Part shown: piece after piece, positions 39,613 to 46,849 of the stretch
Layout: each line of letters begins with the position of its first letter
How positions within the stretch are numbered: position 1 is the first letter of the stretch
Assembly: GCF_018275325.1 (NCBI RefSeq)
Contig: NZ_JAGVQR010000004.1
Span: 930,001 to 994,000 of the forward strand
Direction of reading: 5' to 3'
From: Nocardioides palaemonis
Lineage (GTDB): Bacteria > Actinomycetota > Actinomycetes > Propionibacteriales > Nocardioidaceae
Length of the DNA: 64,000 nt
Notes under the pieces: generated by a model
What the model saw: the letters and a program-made list of their open reading frames with translations, nothing else
Told to the model about the DNA's origin: nothing
Database searches by the model: none
Program-made: the position numbers and the translations under genes

Positions 39613-40545
39613 TTACCGGATCGTCACCTGACGGTTGGCGAGTCCGGCGCGTGCGGAGCGCTCGGCGGCCGTGAGCTCGCCGCCCTCGAGCGCCTCGGCG
39701 AGGTCGGCGGCGAACCGGGCGGCCGGCTCCTCGAGCACGTCGGCGCCGGTGCCGACGGGGAGGTCCCACACCGGGGCGAGCAGGCCGTGGGCGCGGAACA
39801 TGCCGACGAAGCGCGAGCCGTCGGCGACCGAGTCCTGCCCGGCGGCGTGCAGCCGGGCGAGGGCATCGAGCAGGCGGTCCTCGTCGTGCGGCATCACCCA
39901 GCGCAGGTGCTCCTTGGTGCCGACGTTGGTCCAGTACGCCGCCTCGACCGACGCGAGCCGTGAGGTCGGCATGACGCCGCTGTTGGCCTGCTCGAGGGCA
40001 GCCTCCATGCTCGCGTCGCGCTCCGGGATGTCGTCGATCCAGTATTCGAAGCCGTCGTGGACGGTGATGTCGAGCGCCGTGTCGCTGATCAGGTCCTGCA
40101 GGCTCGGGCCCTCGCCGGGGGCGTTCACCAGGCCGACGATGCCGGGCTCCTCGGTGGCCAGCGCGAGCTCGAGGACCGCGCCGAGGTCGCGGGCCGGGTT
40201 GCCGTAGGCGTGCTGCACCTGCAGGCCGAGCCACACGTCGCCGGACTCGCGGACCATCGCCGGGGCGGCGCCGGGCAGGAGGGTGGCGAGCCGGACGGTG
40301 CGCGAGCCCTCCTTCAGCGTCAGCGGCGCGGTGGCCGCGGGCACCAGCTCGCGCAGGGCGATCACGTCGCACTCGCTCGGCATGCCCTCGAACGGACGCG
40401 CCACGAAGGTGGGCGCCGCGCCGCCTGCCGCGCCGTGGCAGGCCTTGTAGCGCTTGCCGGAGCCGCAGGGGCAGGGCTGGCGGGGGCCGACCTCGCCGGG
40501 GGCGGCGGCAGCGGGCTGGGTGCGGTTGCGGGACTTCTTGGCCAT
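39613..40545 (-). CDS. DUF5926 protein with N-terminal SEC-C zinc motif
   Basis: This 310-residue protein opens with a basic leader. A SEC-C metal motif follows at about residues 24-38 (QPCPCGSGKRYKACHG), like the C-terminal zinc site of SecA. The remainder is the actinobacterial DUF5926 domain (FVARPFEGMPSECDVIALRELVPAA, later DGFEYWIDDIPERDASM and AAYWTNVGTKEHLRWVMPHDED). Function unknown; a translocation or ribosome-linked role has no support beyond the SEC-C motif. The gene faces the GNAT gene and follows the GDPD gene by 40 bp on the same strand. Confidence 0.9.
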   Translation of the reverse strand: MAKKSRNRTQPAAAAPGEVGPRQPCPCGSGKRYKACHGAAGGAAPTFVARPFEGMPSECDVIALRELVPAATAPLTLKEGSRTVRLATLLPGAAPAMVRESGDVWLGLQVQHAYGNPARDLGAVLELALATEEPGIVGLVNAPGEGPSLQDLISDTALDITVHDGFEYWIDDIPERDASMEAALEQANSGVMPTSRLASVEAAYWTNVGTKEHLRWVMPHDEDRLLDALARLHAAGQDSVADGSRFVGMFRAHGLLAPVWDLPVGTGADVLEEPAARFAADLAEALEGGELTAAERSARAGLANRQVTIR

Positions 40546-40585
40546 GGCGCGAGCCTAGTTGGCCGCCCTCGCGCGCGCGGAGCCG

Positions 40586-41407
40586 CTACGCGCCGAGCAG
40601 CTCGAGCATGTAGGCCGGGCGGTCGGAGATCACCGCGGTCACCCCGAGGTCGAGGCAGACCTGCAGGTCCTCGGCGGTGTTGACCGTCCACACGTGGATC
40701 TCGCGACCGGCCTTCACCAGGTGGCGCCCGAGGCCGGGGTGGTCGCGCAGCTCCTCCACGCCGGGACCGATGATCCAGTCGTCGCCGACCACGGGCCGCA
40801 GCACCGGCCAGTGGTGGGCCTTGTCGACCAGCATCACGACGTCGAGGTCGGGGGCGAGCTTCTTGACCCGGTTCATCGCGTTGAGCGAGAAGCTCATCAC
40901 CCGTGCCGGCGACCCCGCGCGGTCCCAGCCGAAGTCCCCGAGGGTGTCGACCAGCCGCCGCTCCACCAGCCCGCCGTAGCGGGTGGGGTGCTTGGTCTCG
41001 ATCGCCATCTCCACGTGCCGGTCGTAGTCGGCCACCGTCTCCAGCAGCTTGCGCAGCGTCAGCACCCGTCCCCGGTCGGGGTCGGAGGTCGGCGCCTCGT
41101 CGTCGAGGTCGGCCCACGGGTTCTTCCAGGACGCGAAGTCGAGCTCGTCGAGCTCGGCGAGGTTCATCGTCGACACCAGGCCGGGCGTCGAGGCGGTCCG
41201 GCGCAGGTCGCGGTCGTGGACGCAGACGAGGTGGCCGTCGGCGGTCAGCCGGACGTCACACTCCAGCGCCTCCGCGCCCTCGTCGAGCGCCTTCACGTAG
41301 GCCGCGAGCGTGTGCTCGGCCGTGTCGTGGCTGCTCCCCCGGTGGGCGACCACCTGCGGACGGTCCCGGGGCGAGCGGGCGCGGCGGATGCGCGGTGCAC
41401 GACGCAT
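40586..41407 (-). CDS. Glycerophosphodiester phosphodiesterase
   Basis: The product is 273 residues. It shows the GDPD active-site pattern: VVAHRGSSHDTAEHTLAAYVKALDEGAEALECDVRLTADGHLVCVHDRDL, with the HR pair, the Glu and Asp metal ligands and the second His. Further motifs are MAIETKHPTRYGG and VHVWTVNTAEDLQVCLDLGVTAVISDRP-like sequence at the C-terminus. It hydrolyses glycerophosphodiesters to glycerol-3-phosphate and an alcohol. There is no signal peptide, so it is probably cytoplasmic. Confidence 0.93.
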   Translation of the reverse strand: MRRAPRIRRARSPRDRPQVVAHRGSSHDTAEHTLAAYVKALDEGAEALECDVRLTADGHLVCVHDRDLRRTASTPGLVSTMNLAELDELDFASWKNPWADLDDEAPTSDPDRGRVLTLRKLLETVADYDRHVEMAIETKHPTRYGGLVERRLVDTLGDFGWDRAGSPARVMSFSLNAMNRVKKLAPDLDVVMLVDKAHHWPVLRPVVGDDWIIGPGVEELRDHPGLGRHLVKAGREIHVWTVNTAEDLQVCLDLGVTAVISDRPAYMLELLGA

Positions 41408-41619
41408 GCGAGGAGCATGGCACGCCCGGAGGGGTGAGCGGCGCGGGACTCCCCGGACGGTGGGACACGTGGTCTGGACCGCGTGCCCCTCCGATCCTCA
41501 ACGTTCGTCGTAGGAAGCACCAAGACGCTGCGCCGCCTCCGCGCACCCACGAGGCTCTGAGGTGCACTGACCGATTCGACGCGTGGGGGACGCGGCCGGC
41601 CGCCCGAGGAGCTCCCCCC

Positions 41620-42369
41620 GTGACCGACCTGATCACCCCCACCCGCCGCACCGTCGTCCGCACGGCCGCCTGGACCGTGCCTGCCGTCGCCGCCAGCACG
41701 GCCGCCCCGGCCTTCGCCGCCTCGCCCTGCGGGACGTCGTACGCCTGGCGCGTCGACTGGGGCGCGGCCGGTACGTCCTACACCCGCGGCAGCACCGTCA
41801 ACGGCGTGCAGACCGGCTCCGCGGTCGTCACCGGCTCGACCGGCACGGCGCCGATGACGGTCACCTTCAGCAGCGTGATGACGGGCACCATGCAGCGCGA
41901 CGCCGACAACCTGCGGCTCTCGACCGACCTCACCCAGACCGGCGCCGTCGCGAACGTCGGCGCGACCGGCGGACCGGGGCTCAACATCTCCCACGCCGCA
42001 GCCATCCCGAGCGGCAGCGCCAACGCCCAGGAGCTGTCGATCTCCTTCAGCCGCGCGGTCTCCGGGCTCGCGTTCACCATCACCGACATCGACATCAGCA
42101 ACGGTGACTGGAGCGACCGGGTCGAGCTGACCGGCACCCGCACCGGCACCGCGACCGGGGTCACCGGCTCGGGGACGAGCGCCGACCCGTGGCGTGCGAC
42201 GAACGCCGGCAACGCGGCCAACGGCTCCAACACCCGCAACCTCGACGTGGTGTACACCGCGGCGATCGCCGCCAACACCCCGATCGTGCTGCGGTTCTGG
42301 AACGCCTCGGGCAACGGCAACCAGCGGATCTTCATCAGCGACATGACCTTCACCGCCCTGGGTTGCTGA
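41620..42369 (+). CDS. Tat-exported protein of unknown function
   Basis: This 249-residue protein starts at a GTG and has a twin-arginine signal (TPTRRTVVRTAAWTVPAVAA, cleavage near APAFAAS). The mature part is rich in Thr, Ser, Gly and Asn and composed of beta strands, for example ALTGTRTGTATGVTGSGTS-like runs. It holds only two cysteines, one near each end of the mature protein. It looks like a jelly-roll or adhesion-type domain; I recognise no catalytic motif. The 212-bp gap upstream (41408-41619) shows no hairpin or operator I could support. Confidence 0.7.
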   Translation: MTDLITPTRRTVVRTAAWTVPAVAASTAAPAFAASPCGTSYAWRVDWGAAGTSYTRGSTVNGVQTGSAVVTGSTGTAPMTVTFSSVMTGTMQRDADNLRLSTDLTQTGAVANVGATGGPGLNISHAAAIPSGSANAQELSISFSRAVSGLAFTITDIDISNGDWSDRVELTGTRTGTATGVTGSGTSADPWRATNAGNAANGSNTRNLDVVYTAAIAANTPIVLRFWNASGNGNQRIFISDMTFTALGC

Positions 42370-42392
42370 CGGGGCTGGGCTGCTGACCCGGC

Positions 42393-42746
42393 TCAGTGCA
42401 CGTGGTCGCGCCAGTCCGGCGGGACGCGGCCGGCCGGGCCGGGGGCCGGCTGTTCCTCGGGGTGGGCCTGCGGGTCGGCGAGGCGTGGACCCTCAAGGCC
42501 GGTCTCGCGGGCGAAGTCCCAGAACCAGTCCTCGCCCGGCTCGAAGCTCTGCATGACCGGGTGGCCGGTCGCGCGGAAGTGCGCGGTGGCGTGCTGGCCG
42601 GGGCTGCTGTCGCAGCACCCGACGTGGCCGCACTGCGCACAGCGGCGCAGGTGCACCCACCAGCCGGCCGCCTCCTCGCACTCCACGCAGCCGGTGCCGG
42701 ACGGGGGGACGGAGGGGTCGATGCCCTCGGGGGCAGCGGTGCTCAT
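42393..42746 (-). CDS. UBP-type zinc-finger protein
   Basis: This 117-residue protein consists of a UBP-type zinc finger. Cys and His ligands lie in GCVECEEAAGWWVHLRRCAQCGHVGCCDSS and in QHATAHFRATGHPVM, and the aromatic EPGEDWFWDF closes the domain. In eukaryotes this fold binds the ubiquitin C-terminus; bacterial stand-alone versions have no proven ligand. The start ATG at 42746 opens MSTAAPEGIDPSVPPS. The gene follows the DUF2087 gene by 25 bp. Confidence 0.9.
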   Translation of the reverse strand: MSTAAPEGIDPSVPPSGTGCVECEEAAGWWVHLRRCAQCGHVGCCDSSPGQHATAHFRATGHPVMQSFEPGEDWFWDFARETGLEGPRLADPQAHPEEQPAPGPAGRVPPDWRDHVH

Positions 42747-42771
42747 GGCACCAGACTGCCCCCTCGGCGAC

Positions 42772-43251
42772 TCACTGGCCAGAGGCACGACCCGCGAGGA
42801 AGCCGGGCAGCCAGTGCTCCTCCCACGCCGGGATCTCCTGGCGCTGCTGGGCGCTGCGCTGCGGCGCGGCCTCAGCCGTGCGGTAGCGGCCGTCCTCGCG
42901 GCGGAGGTAGTGGTAGTTCACCAGCTCGCGGCGCAGGTAGGCGAAGTCCTCGTGCACCCCGAGCAGCACCTCGTTGACCTCCTTCTCGGAGTACGTCCGG
43001 CCCGGCTCGAAGCGCGCCAGCACCTCGAGCAGCACCGCGGCGCGCACCTTCCGCCTGGCCGGCACCCGCTCGATGCGCCCGTCGCTGAAGAGCCGGCCGA
43101 CCAGCCGCTCCTGCTCCGCGCGCGCCACGGCGTACGCCTCCCGGCGCGGATCCGGCGTCGCCAGCACCGCCGCACGTGCGGCCGTGTAGGTCTCGCCCGT
43201 CCGCGCCATCCGGGCGCGCACGACCTGCTTGACGTCGCTGTCCTTCGTCAT
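42772..43251 (-). CDS. DUF2087 domain protein
   Basis: The 159-residue product contains a DUF2087 winged-helix-like region at about 70-130 (RIERVPARRKVRAAVLLEVLARFEPGRTYSEKEVNEVL and DFAYLRRELVNYHYLRREDGRYR). The ATG at 43251 gives MTKDSDVKQVVRARMARTGE, an amphipathic helix before the domain. Members often occur fused to transcriptional regulators, so a nucleic-acid-binding role is possible. The gene is divergent from the M15-type peptidase across a 293-bp structured gap. Confidence 0.85.
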   Translation of the reverse strand: MTKDSDVKQVVRARMARTGETYTAARAAVLATPDPRREAYAVARAEQERLVGRLFSDGRIERVPARRKVRAAVLLEVLARFEPGRTYSEKEVNEVLLGVHEDFAYLRRELVNYHYLRREDGRYRTAEAAPQRSAQQRQEIPAWEEHWLPGFLAGRASGQ

Positions 43252-43410
43252 CCTTCGATCACCTCGGCTGCACCGCGCCCCCAGTGCGCCACCGCAGCGG
43301 GCGTCGCGTCGAACAACTCGTCTCGGACCGCCCGAGGATCTGCTCCCCTTCGCCACCTCGCGCGGACTGGGGCCGTCGCGTCGGCTGGGCGCTGGACGTC
43401 GCCCTCACCG

Positions 43411-43431
43411 CTGAGTCTCCCAGAGACTCAG
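43411..43431. promoter_or_regulatory. Perfect 9-bp hairpin in structured gap before peptidase gene
   Basis: CTGAGTCTC (43411-43419) pairs with GAGACTCAG (43423-43431) around a 3-base loop. Further paired tracts follow, including GGGTTGACCC near 43463 and GGCGAG/CTCGCC near 43505-43526, up to the M15-type gene at 43545. The 293-bp gap 43252-43544 has no gene. It may be a cis-acting RNA leader, but I could not match it to a known riboswitch. Confidence 0.35.
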
Positions 43432-43544
43432 GCGCGAGGCGACCCGAATTCACCCGCGCAGGGTTGACCCGCACGGCCTCCATCGGATCGGGTGGGAGCA
43501 GCGGCGAGGCCATCGGGGGTCTCGCCACGACCCATGGAGCACGC

Positions 43545-44042
43545 ATGCGCAACCACGCCATCACCACCAGGGCCGCCGTGGCCCTGCTCGGCTCGTTCGT
43601 CGCGGTCGCCGGCCTCGCCGGCCCCTCGTTCGCCGTCACCAAGCTCACCGACTCCCAGGCCGCCAGCCAGCTGTCGGCGGCCGGGATCTCCCGCTCGTCC
43701 AGCGGCGGGTGCACCAACCGCAACGTCGGCACCTGCACCTCCTACGAGCAGATCAACCAGGCCACCGTCGACGGCATCACGACCTTCACGTCGATCTCCG
43801 GCTGCGCCATCACCATCACCGGCGGCACCGAGACCGGCCACGCGTCCGGCACCTACAGCCACTGGAACGGCTACAAGGTCGACGTCAGCCCCACCACCTG
43901 CGTGAGCAGCTACATCACCAGCCACTACTCCTACTCCGGCACCCGCAGCGACGGCGCCGCGCTCTACACCGCGCCGTCCGGCAACGTCTACGCCCGCGAG
44001 AGCAACCACTGGGACATCACCTACTACTCCTGCGGCTGCTGA
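43545..44042 (+). CDS. Exported M15-type metallopeptidase-like protein
   Basis: The product is 165 residues with a signal peptide (about 1-30, ending LAGPSFAVT). The mature part carries the zinc-site pattern of M15 (VanY/D-Ala-D-Ala carboxypeptidase) enzymes. SHWNGYKVDV gives the HxxGxxxD ligands and ESNHWDITYYSCGC gives the ExxH catalytic Glu and last His. Four or five cysteines suggest disulphides. It would cut peptidoglycan cross-links outside the cell. The family assignment is by motif; overall similarity to classical VanY is low. Confidence 0.75.
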   Translation: MRNHAITTRAAVALLGSFVAVAGLAGPSFAVTKLTDSQAASQLSAAGISRSSSGGCTNRNVGTCTSYEQINQATVDGITTFTSISGCAITITGGTETGHASGTYSHWNGYKVDVSPTTCVSSYITSHYSYSGTRSDGAALYTAPSGNVYARESNHWDITYYSCGC

Positions 44043-44068
44043 GGTCAGGCACCCACCCCCTCGACCCT

Positions 44069-44190
44069 CGGCGGTCGAGGTGCGAGGAGCGCCAGCGACG
44101 AGCCTCGAGACCTGCCCCGACGGGTGTGGTTTCGAGGCTCGCTGCGCTCGCACCTCAACCACCGAGACGCGCGACCTCCTCGACCAGCGA
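44069..44190. repeat. Composite palindromic repeat (family 2 with family 1 fragment)
   Basis: The left arm runs from about 44069 (GGTCGAGGTGCGAGGAG) to GAGCCTCGAGACC. The right arm, GGTTTCGAGGCTCGCTGC through CACCTCAACCACCGAG, ends near 44166. It is followed by GCGACCTCCTCGACCAGCG (44171-44189), a fragment of family 1. It lies between the M15-type gene and the LysE gene and may act as a terminator. Confidence 0.8.
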
Positions 44191-44232
44191 AGTCCGGTGA
44201 CACCGGCGGCGGCGTGGCCCCACACTGGTGCC

Positions 44233-44856
44233 ATGCCGTCGTCGAGCCAGTGGGTCGCGTTCCTCGTCGCGTCGATCCTCTTCATCCAGGTCCCCGGACC
44301 GAGCCTGCTGTTCACCATCGGCCGGGCACTGACCGTCGGGCGGCGCGAGGCGCTGCTGTCCGTCGTGGGCAACGCGCTCGGCCTCGTCGTGCAGGTCGCG
44401 CTGGTCGCCGTCGGGCTCGGGGCGATCGTCGCGGCGAGCGCGACGGCCTACACCGTGGTCAAGCTGCTCGGCGCCGGCTACGTCGTGTGGCTGGGCGTCC
44501 AGGCGATCCGGCACCGCGCCGACGCGCGGGTGGCGATGATGACCGCGACCCCGGTCCGCCGCGGCCACCCGGTCCGGATCGGCTTCACCGTCGGGGCCAC
44601 CAACCCCAAGACGATCGTCTTCTTCGTCGCCTTCCTGCCGCAGTTCACCGATCCCGGCGGGGCGGTCGCGGCCCAGACGATGCTGCTCGGCGTGGTGTTC
44701 GGCGTGATGGCGGCCGCGTCCGACAGCATCTGGGCCCTGGCAGCGGGCGCGGCCCGCACCTGGTTCGCCCGGCGGCCCACCCGGCTCGACGCGCTCAGCG
44801 CCACCGGCGGCACGATGATGATCGGGCTCGGCGCGACCATGCTGACGGTCGACTGA
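44233..44856 (+). CDS. LysE-family amino-acid exporter
   Basis: This 207-residue protein has six transmembrane helices. The first holds the family motif VPGPSLLFTIGRALTVGRREALLSVVGNALG, and TNPKTIVFFVAFLPQFTDP in the middle is the second LysE/RhtB hallmark. The family exports amino acids or small metabolites with the proton gradient. Substrate unknown. The ATG at 44233 opens right on helix one. The GH114 gene begins 5 bp after its stop. Confidence 0.9.
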   Translation: MPSSSQWVAFLVASILFIQVPGPSLLFTIGRALTVGRREALLSVVGNALGLVVQVALVAVGLGAIVAASATAYTVVKLLGAGYVVWLGVQAIRHRADARVAMMTATPVRRGHPVRIGFTVGATNPKTIVFFVAFLPQFTDPGGAVAAQTMLLGVVFGVMAAASDSIWALAAGAARTWFARRPTRLDALSATGGTMMIGLGATMLTVD

Positions 44857-44860
44857 CGCC

Positions 44861-45634
44861 GTGCGACGCCTCCTCGGGACCCTGCTCCCGACGCTCCTCG
44901 CCGCCCTCCTGCTGGGCCCGGTGGCGGCACACGCCGACCCGGTCCCGCTCCCCACCGGCACCGACGTCGACTACCAGCTCGGCGGACCGGCCTACGTCCC
45001 CGACAACGTCGGCATCGTGGTGCGCGACCGCACCGCGACGCCGGCACCGGGCGCCTACAACGTCTGCTACGTCAACGGCTTCCAGACCCAGCCCGGCGCG
45101 CGTCGGTTCTGGCGCGCGCGGGGCGACCTCCTCCTGCGCGACGACTCCGGGCGCCTGGTCCGCGACGAGGCGTGGGGCGAGTGGCTGCTCGACCTCCGCA
45201 CCCCTGCGAAGCGCGAGCGGCTCGTCCGGATCGTCGGTCGCTGGACCGCCGGCTGCGCCCGCGACGGCTTCGACGCCGTGGAGTACGACAACCTCGACTC
45301 CTTCACCCGCAGCCGTGGGCTGCTGCGGGCCCGCCACGCGACGGCGTACGCACGGCTGCTGGTGGCCGCGGCCCACGACGCCGGGCTGGCCGCCGGGCAG
45401 AAGAACCGCGCCGGCTGGGACGGCACCCGGGTCGGCTTCGACTTCGCGGTCGCCGAGGAGTGCGGGCGCTACGACGAGTGCGGTGACTACACCGACGTCT
45501 ACGGCGACCAGGTGCTGGTCGTGGAGTACCGCGCCCGCGACTTCCGGCGGACCTGCGAGGGCTTCGGCGACCGGCTCGCCTTGGTGCTGCGCGACCGCGA
45601 CCTCACGCCGGACGGCGTACGCCGCTGGTGCTGA
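44861..45634 (+). CDS. Exported GH114 (endo-alpha-1,4-polygalactosaminidase-like) protein
   Basis: The product is 257 residues with a signal peptide (about 1-26). The rest is a TIM-barrel glycosidase of family GH114. It contains YNVCYVNGFQTQPGA, EWLLDLRTPAKRERLVRIV and a DGFDAVEYDNLDSFTRS strand with the likely catalytic acids, then VGFDFAVAEECGRYDECGDYT. The family degrades alpha-1,4-linked galactosamine polymers found in some microbial exopolysaccharides. The start is a GTG at 44861. Co-transcription with the LysE gene has no obvious functional link. Confidence 0.85.
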   Translation: MRRLLGTLLPTLLAALLLGPVAAHADPVPLPTGTDVDYQLGGPAYVPDNVGIVVRDRTATPAPGAYNVCYVNGFQTQPGARRFWRARGDLLLRDDSGRLVRDEAWGEWLLDLRTPAKRERLVRIVGRWTAGCARDGFDAVEYDNLDSFTRSRGLLRARHATAYARLLVAAAHDAGLAAGQKNRAGWDGTRVGFDFAVAEECGRYDECGDYTDVYGDQVLVVEYRARDFRRTCEGFGDRLALVLRDRDLTPDGVRRWC

Positions 45635-45670
45635 CGTACGCCGTCCGGGTCGTGCGGGTGGAGCCGTGGC

Positions 45671-46669
45671 TCAGTGCGTGCCGACGGCCTCGTCGGAGGA
45701 GTCGGCCGACCGGGCAGCCTTCTTCCGCTTGTTGGCGACCAGGCTCGTCGCGATCGTGATGCCGAGGATGCCGACGATCACGAAGAGCGACATCAGGGTC
45801 GGCACGTCGGGGACCGACGGCCAGACCAGGTGGGCCCAGTGAAGGACCAGCTTGAAGCCGATGAAGCCGAGGATCGCGGCGAGGCCGTAGGACAGGTGCT
45901 CCAGCGCGCCGAGCGCGCCCTCGAGGACGAAGTAGAGCGCCCGGAGGCCGAGCAGCGCGAAGGCGTTGGTGACGAACACGAGGTACGGGTCGCCGGTGAT
46001 GCCGTAGACGGCCGGGACCGAGTCGACGGCGAAGACGACGTCGGTGGCGAACACCGCGACGGTGACCAGGGCGAACGGGGTGAGCGCGCGGGCGCCGTTC
46101 TTGACCACGGTGAGCTTGGCGCCCTCGTAGTCGTCGGTGACCGGCATGATGCGGCGCATCAGCTTGACCACGCGCATGTCGGAGACCTCGACCTCGTGCT
46201 CCTGGCCCTTGATCGCGTCGCGCAGCAGCTTGACGCCGGTGGCGAGCAGGATCAGGCCGAAGATCAGGAAGACCCAGTCGAAGCGCGAGAGCGCGGCGGC
46301 GCCGAGCGCGATGAAGATGCCGCGCAGCACGAGCGCGCCGACGATGCCGTAGAGCAGCACGCGCTGCTTGAGCGCCTCCGGCACGGCGAACGCCGCGAGC
46401 AGCAGCATGAAGACGAACAGGTTGTCGACGCTGAGCGTCTTCTCGACGAGGTAGCCGGTGTAGTACTCCAGCCCGCGGTCACCGCCGTACTGGGTCCAGA
46501 CGTAGAGGCCGAACGCGAGCGGCAGGGCGACGTAGAAGGCCGACCAGGCGATGGCCTCCTTCATCTTCACCTCGTGCGGCTTGCGCGTGGCGATGAAGTC
46601 GACGACGAGCAGGGCGAGCACCACGCCGATGGTGATGAACCACAGGGTGGGGGACGCGATGGACGACAT
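45671..46669 (-). CDS. TerC/Alx-family membrane transporter, Mn-riboswitch controlled
   Basis: This 332-residue protein has about nine helices. The TerC/Alx core is visible: EYYTGYLVEKTLSVDNLFVFMLLL, then FATDVVFAVDSVPAVYGITGDPYLVFVTNAFALLGLRALYF with its conserved acidic residues. Alx/TerC proteins are linked to manganese export and metalation of exported enzymes. GAGGAG precedes the ATG at 46669, and a yybP-ykoY riboswitch fills the leader, so expression should respond to Mn2+. Confidence 0.95.
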   Translation of the reverse strand: MSSIASPTLWFITIGVVLALLVVDFIATRKPHEVKMKEAIAWSAFYVALPLAFGLYVWTQYGGDRGLEYYTGYLVEKTLSVDNLFVFMLLLAAFAVPEALKQRVLLYGIVGALVLRGIFIALGAAALSRFDWVFLIFGLILLATGVKLLRDAIKGQEHEVEVSDMRVVKLMRRIMPVTDDYEGAKLTVVKNGARALTPFALVTVAVFATDVVFAVDSVPAVYGITGDPYLVFVTNAFALLGLRALYFVLEGALGALEHLSYGLAAILGFIGFKLVLHWAHLVWPSVPDVPTLMSLFVIVGILGITIATSLVANKRKKAARSADSSDEAVGTH

Positions 46670-46689
46670 GGGTCTCCTCAGGTGTCAGT

Positions 46690-46790
46690 GCCTGAGGTCT
46701 CCCCCACCGCTCCGAGTGGCGGTCTCCGCCGGGGTGCCTGTCGAGGCACCGTACTGACCGACGGATGTTGGATGGGGTACTCCCCTCGTG
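46690..46790 (-). promoter_or_regulatory. yybP-ykoY manganese riboswitch
   Basis: Reading the minus strand toward terC, the region contains GAGGGGAGTA at the 5' side, GTCAGTACGG in the middle, GGCGGAGACCGCC, and GGGGGAGACCTC at the 3' side. The closing stem pairs GAGG (46787 side) with CCTC (46694 side). GGGGAGUA and GGGGAGACCU are the conserved metal-binding loop strands of the yybP-ykoY class, which sense Mn2+ and commonly precede TerC/MntP genes. The assignment is by eye. Confidence 0.88.
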
Positions 46791-46849
46791 GGGAATTTTA
46801 GTTGAAGCGGCAAGGGCGCGCCAAACCCGCTCACCCGTATGGTCGGGTC

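Noticed and set aside
39483..39674. Small plus-strand ORF over hairpin 3
   Set aside because: It runs through a strong stem and into the end of the SEC-C gene, and its composition (Arg/Ser-rich) looks non-coding.
43428..44372. Long minus-strand frame beginning in the repeat at 44.1 kb
   Set aside because: It is the shadow of the M15-type gene. Low-complexity composition and no domain support it, while the plus-strand frame has a signal peptide and zinc motifs.
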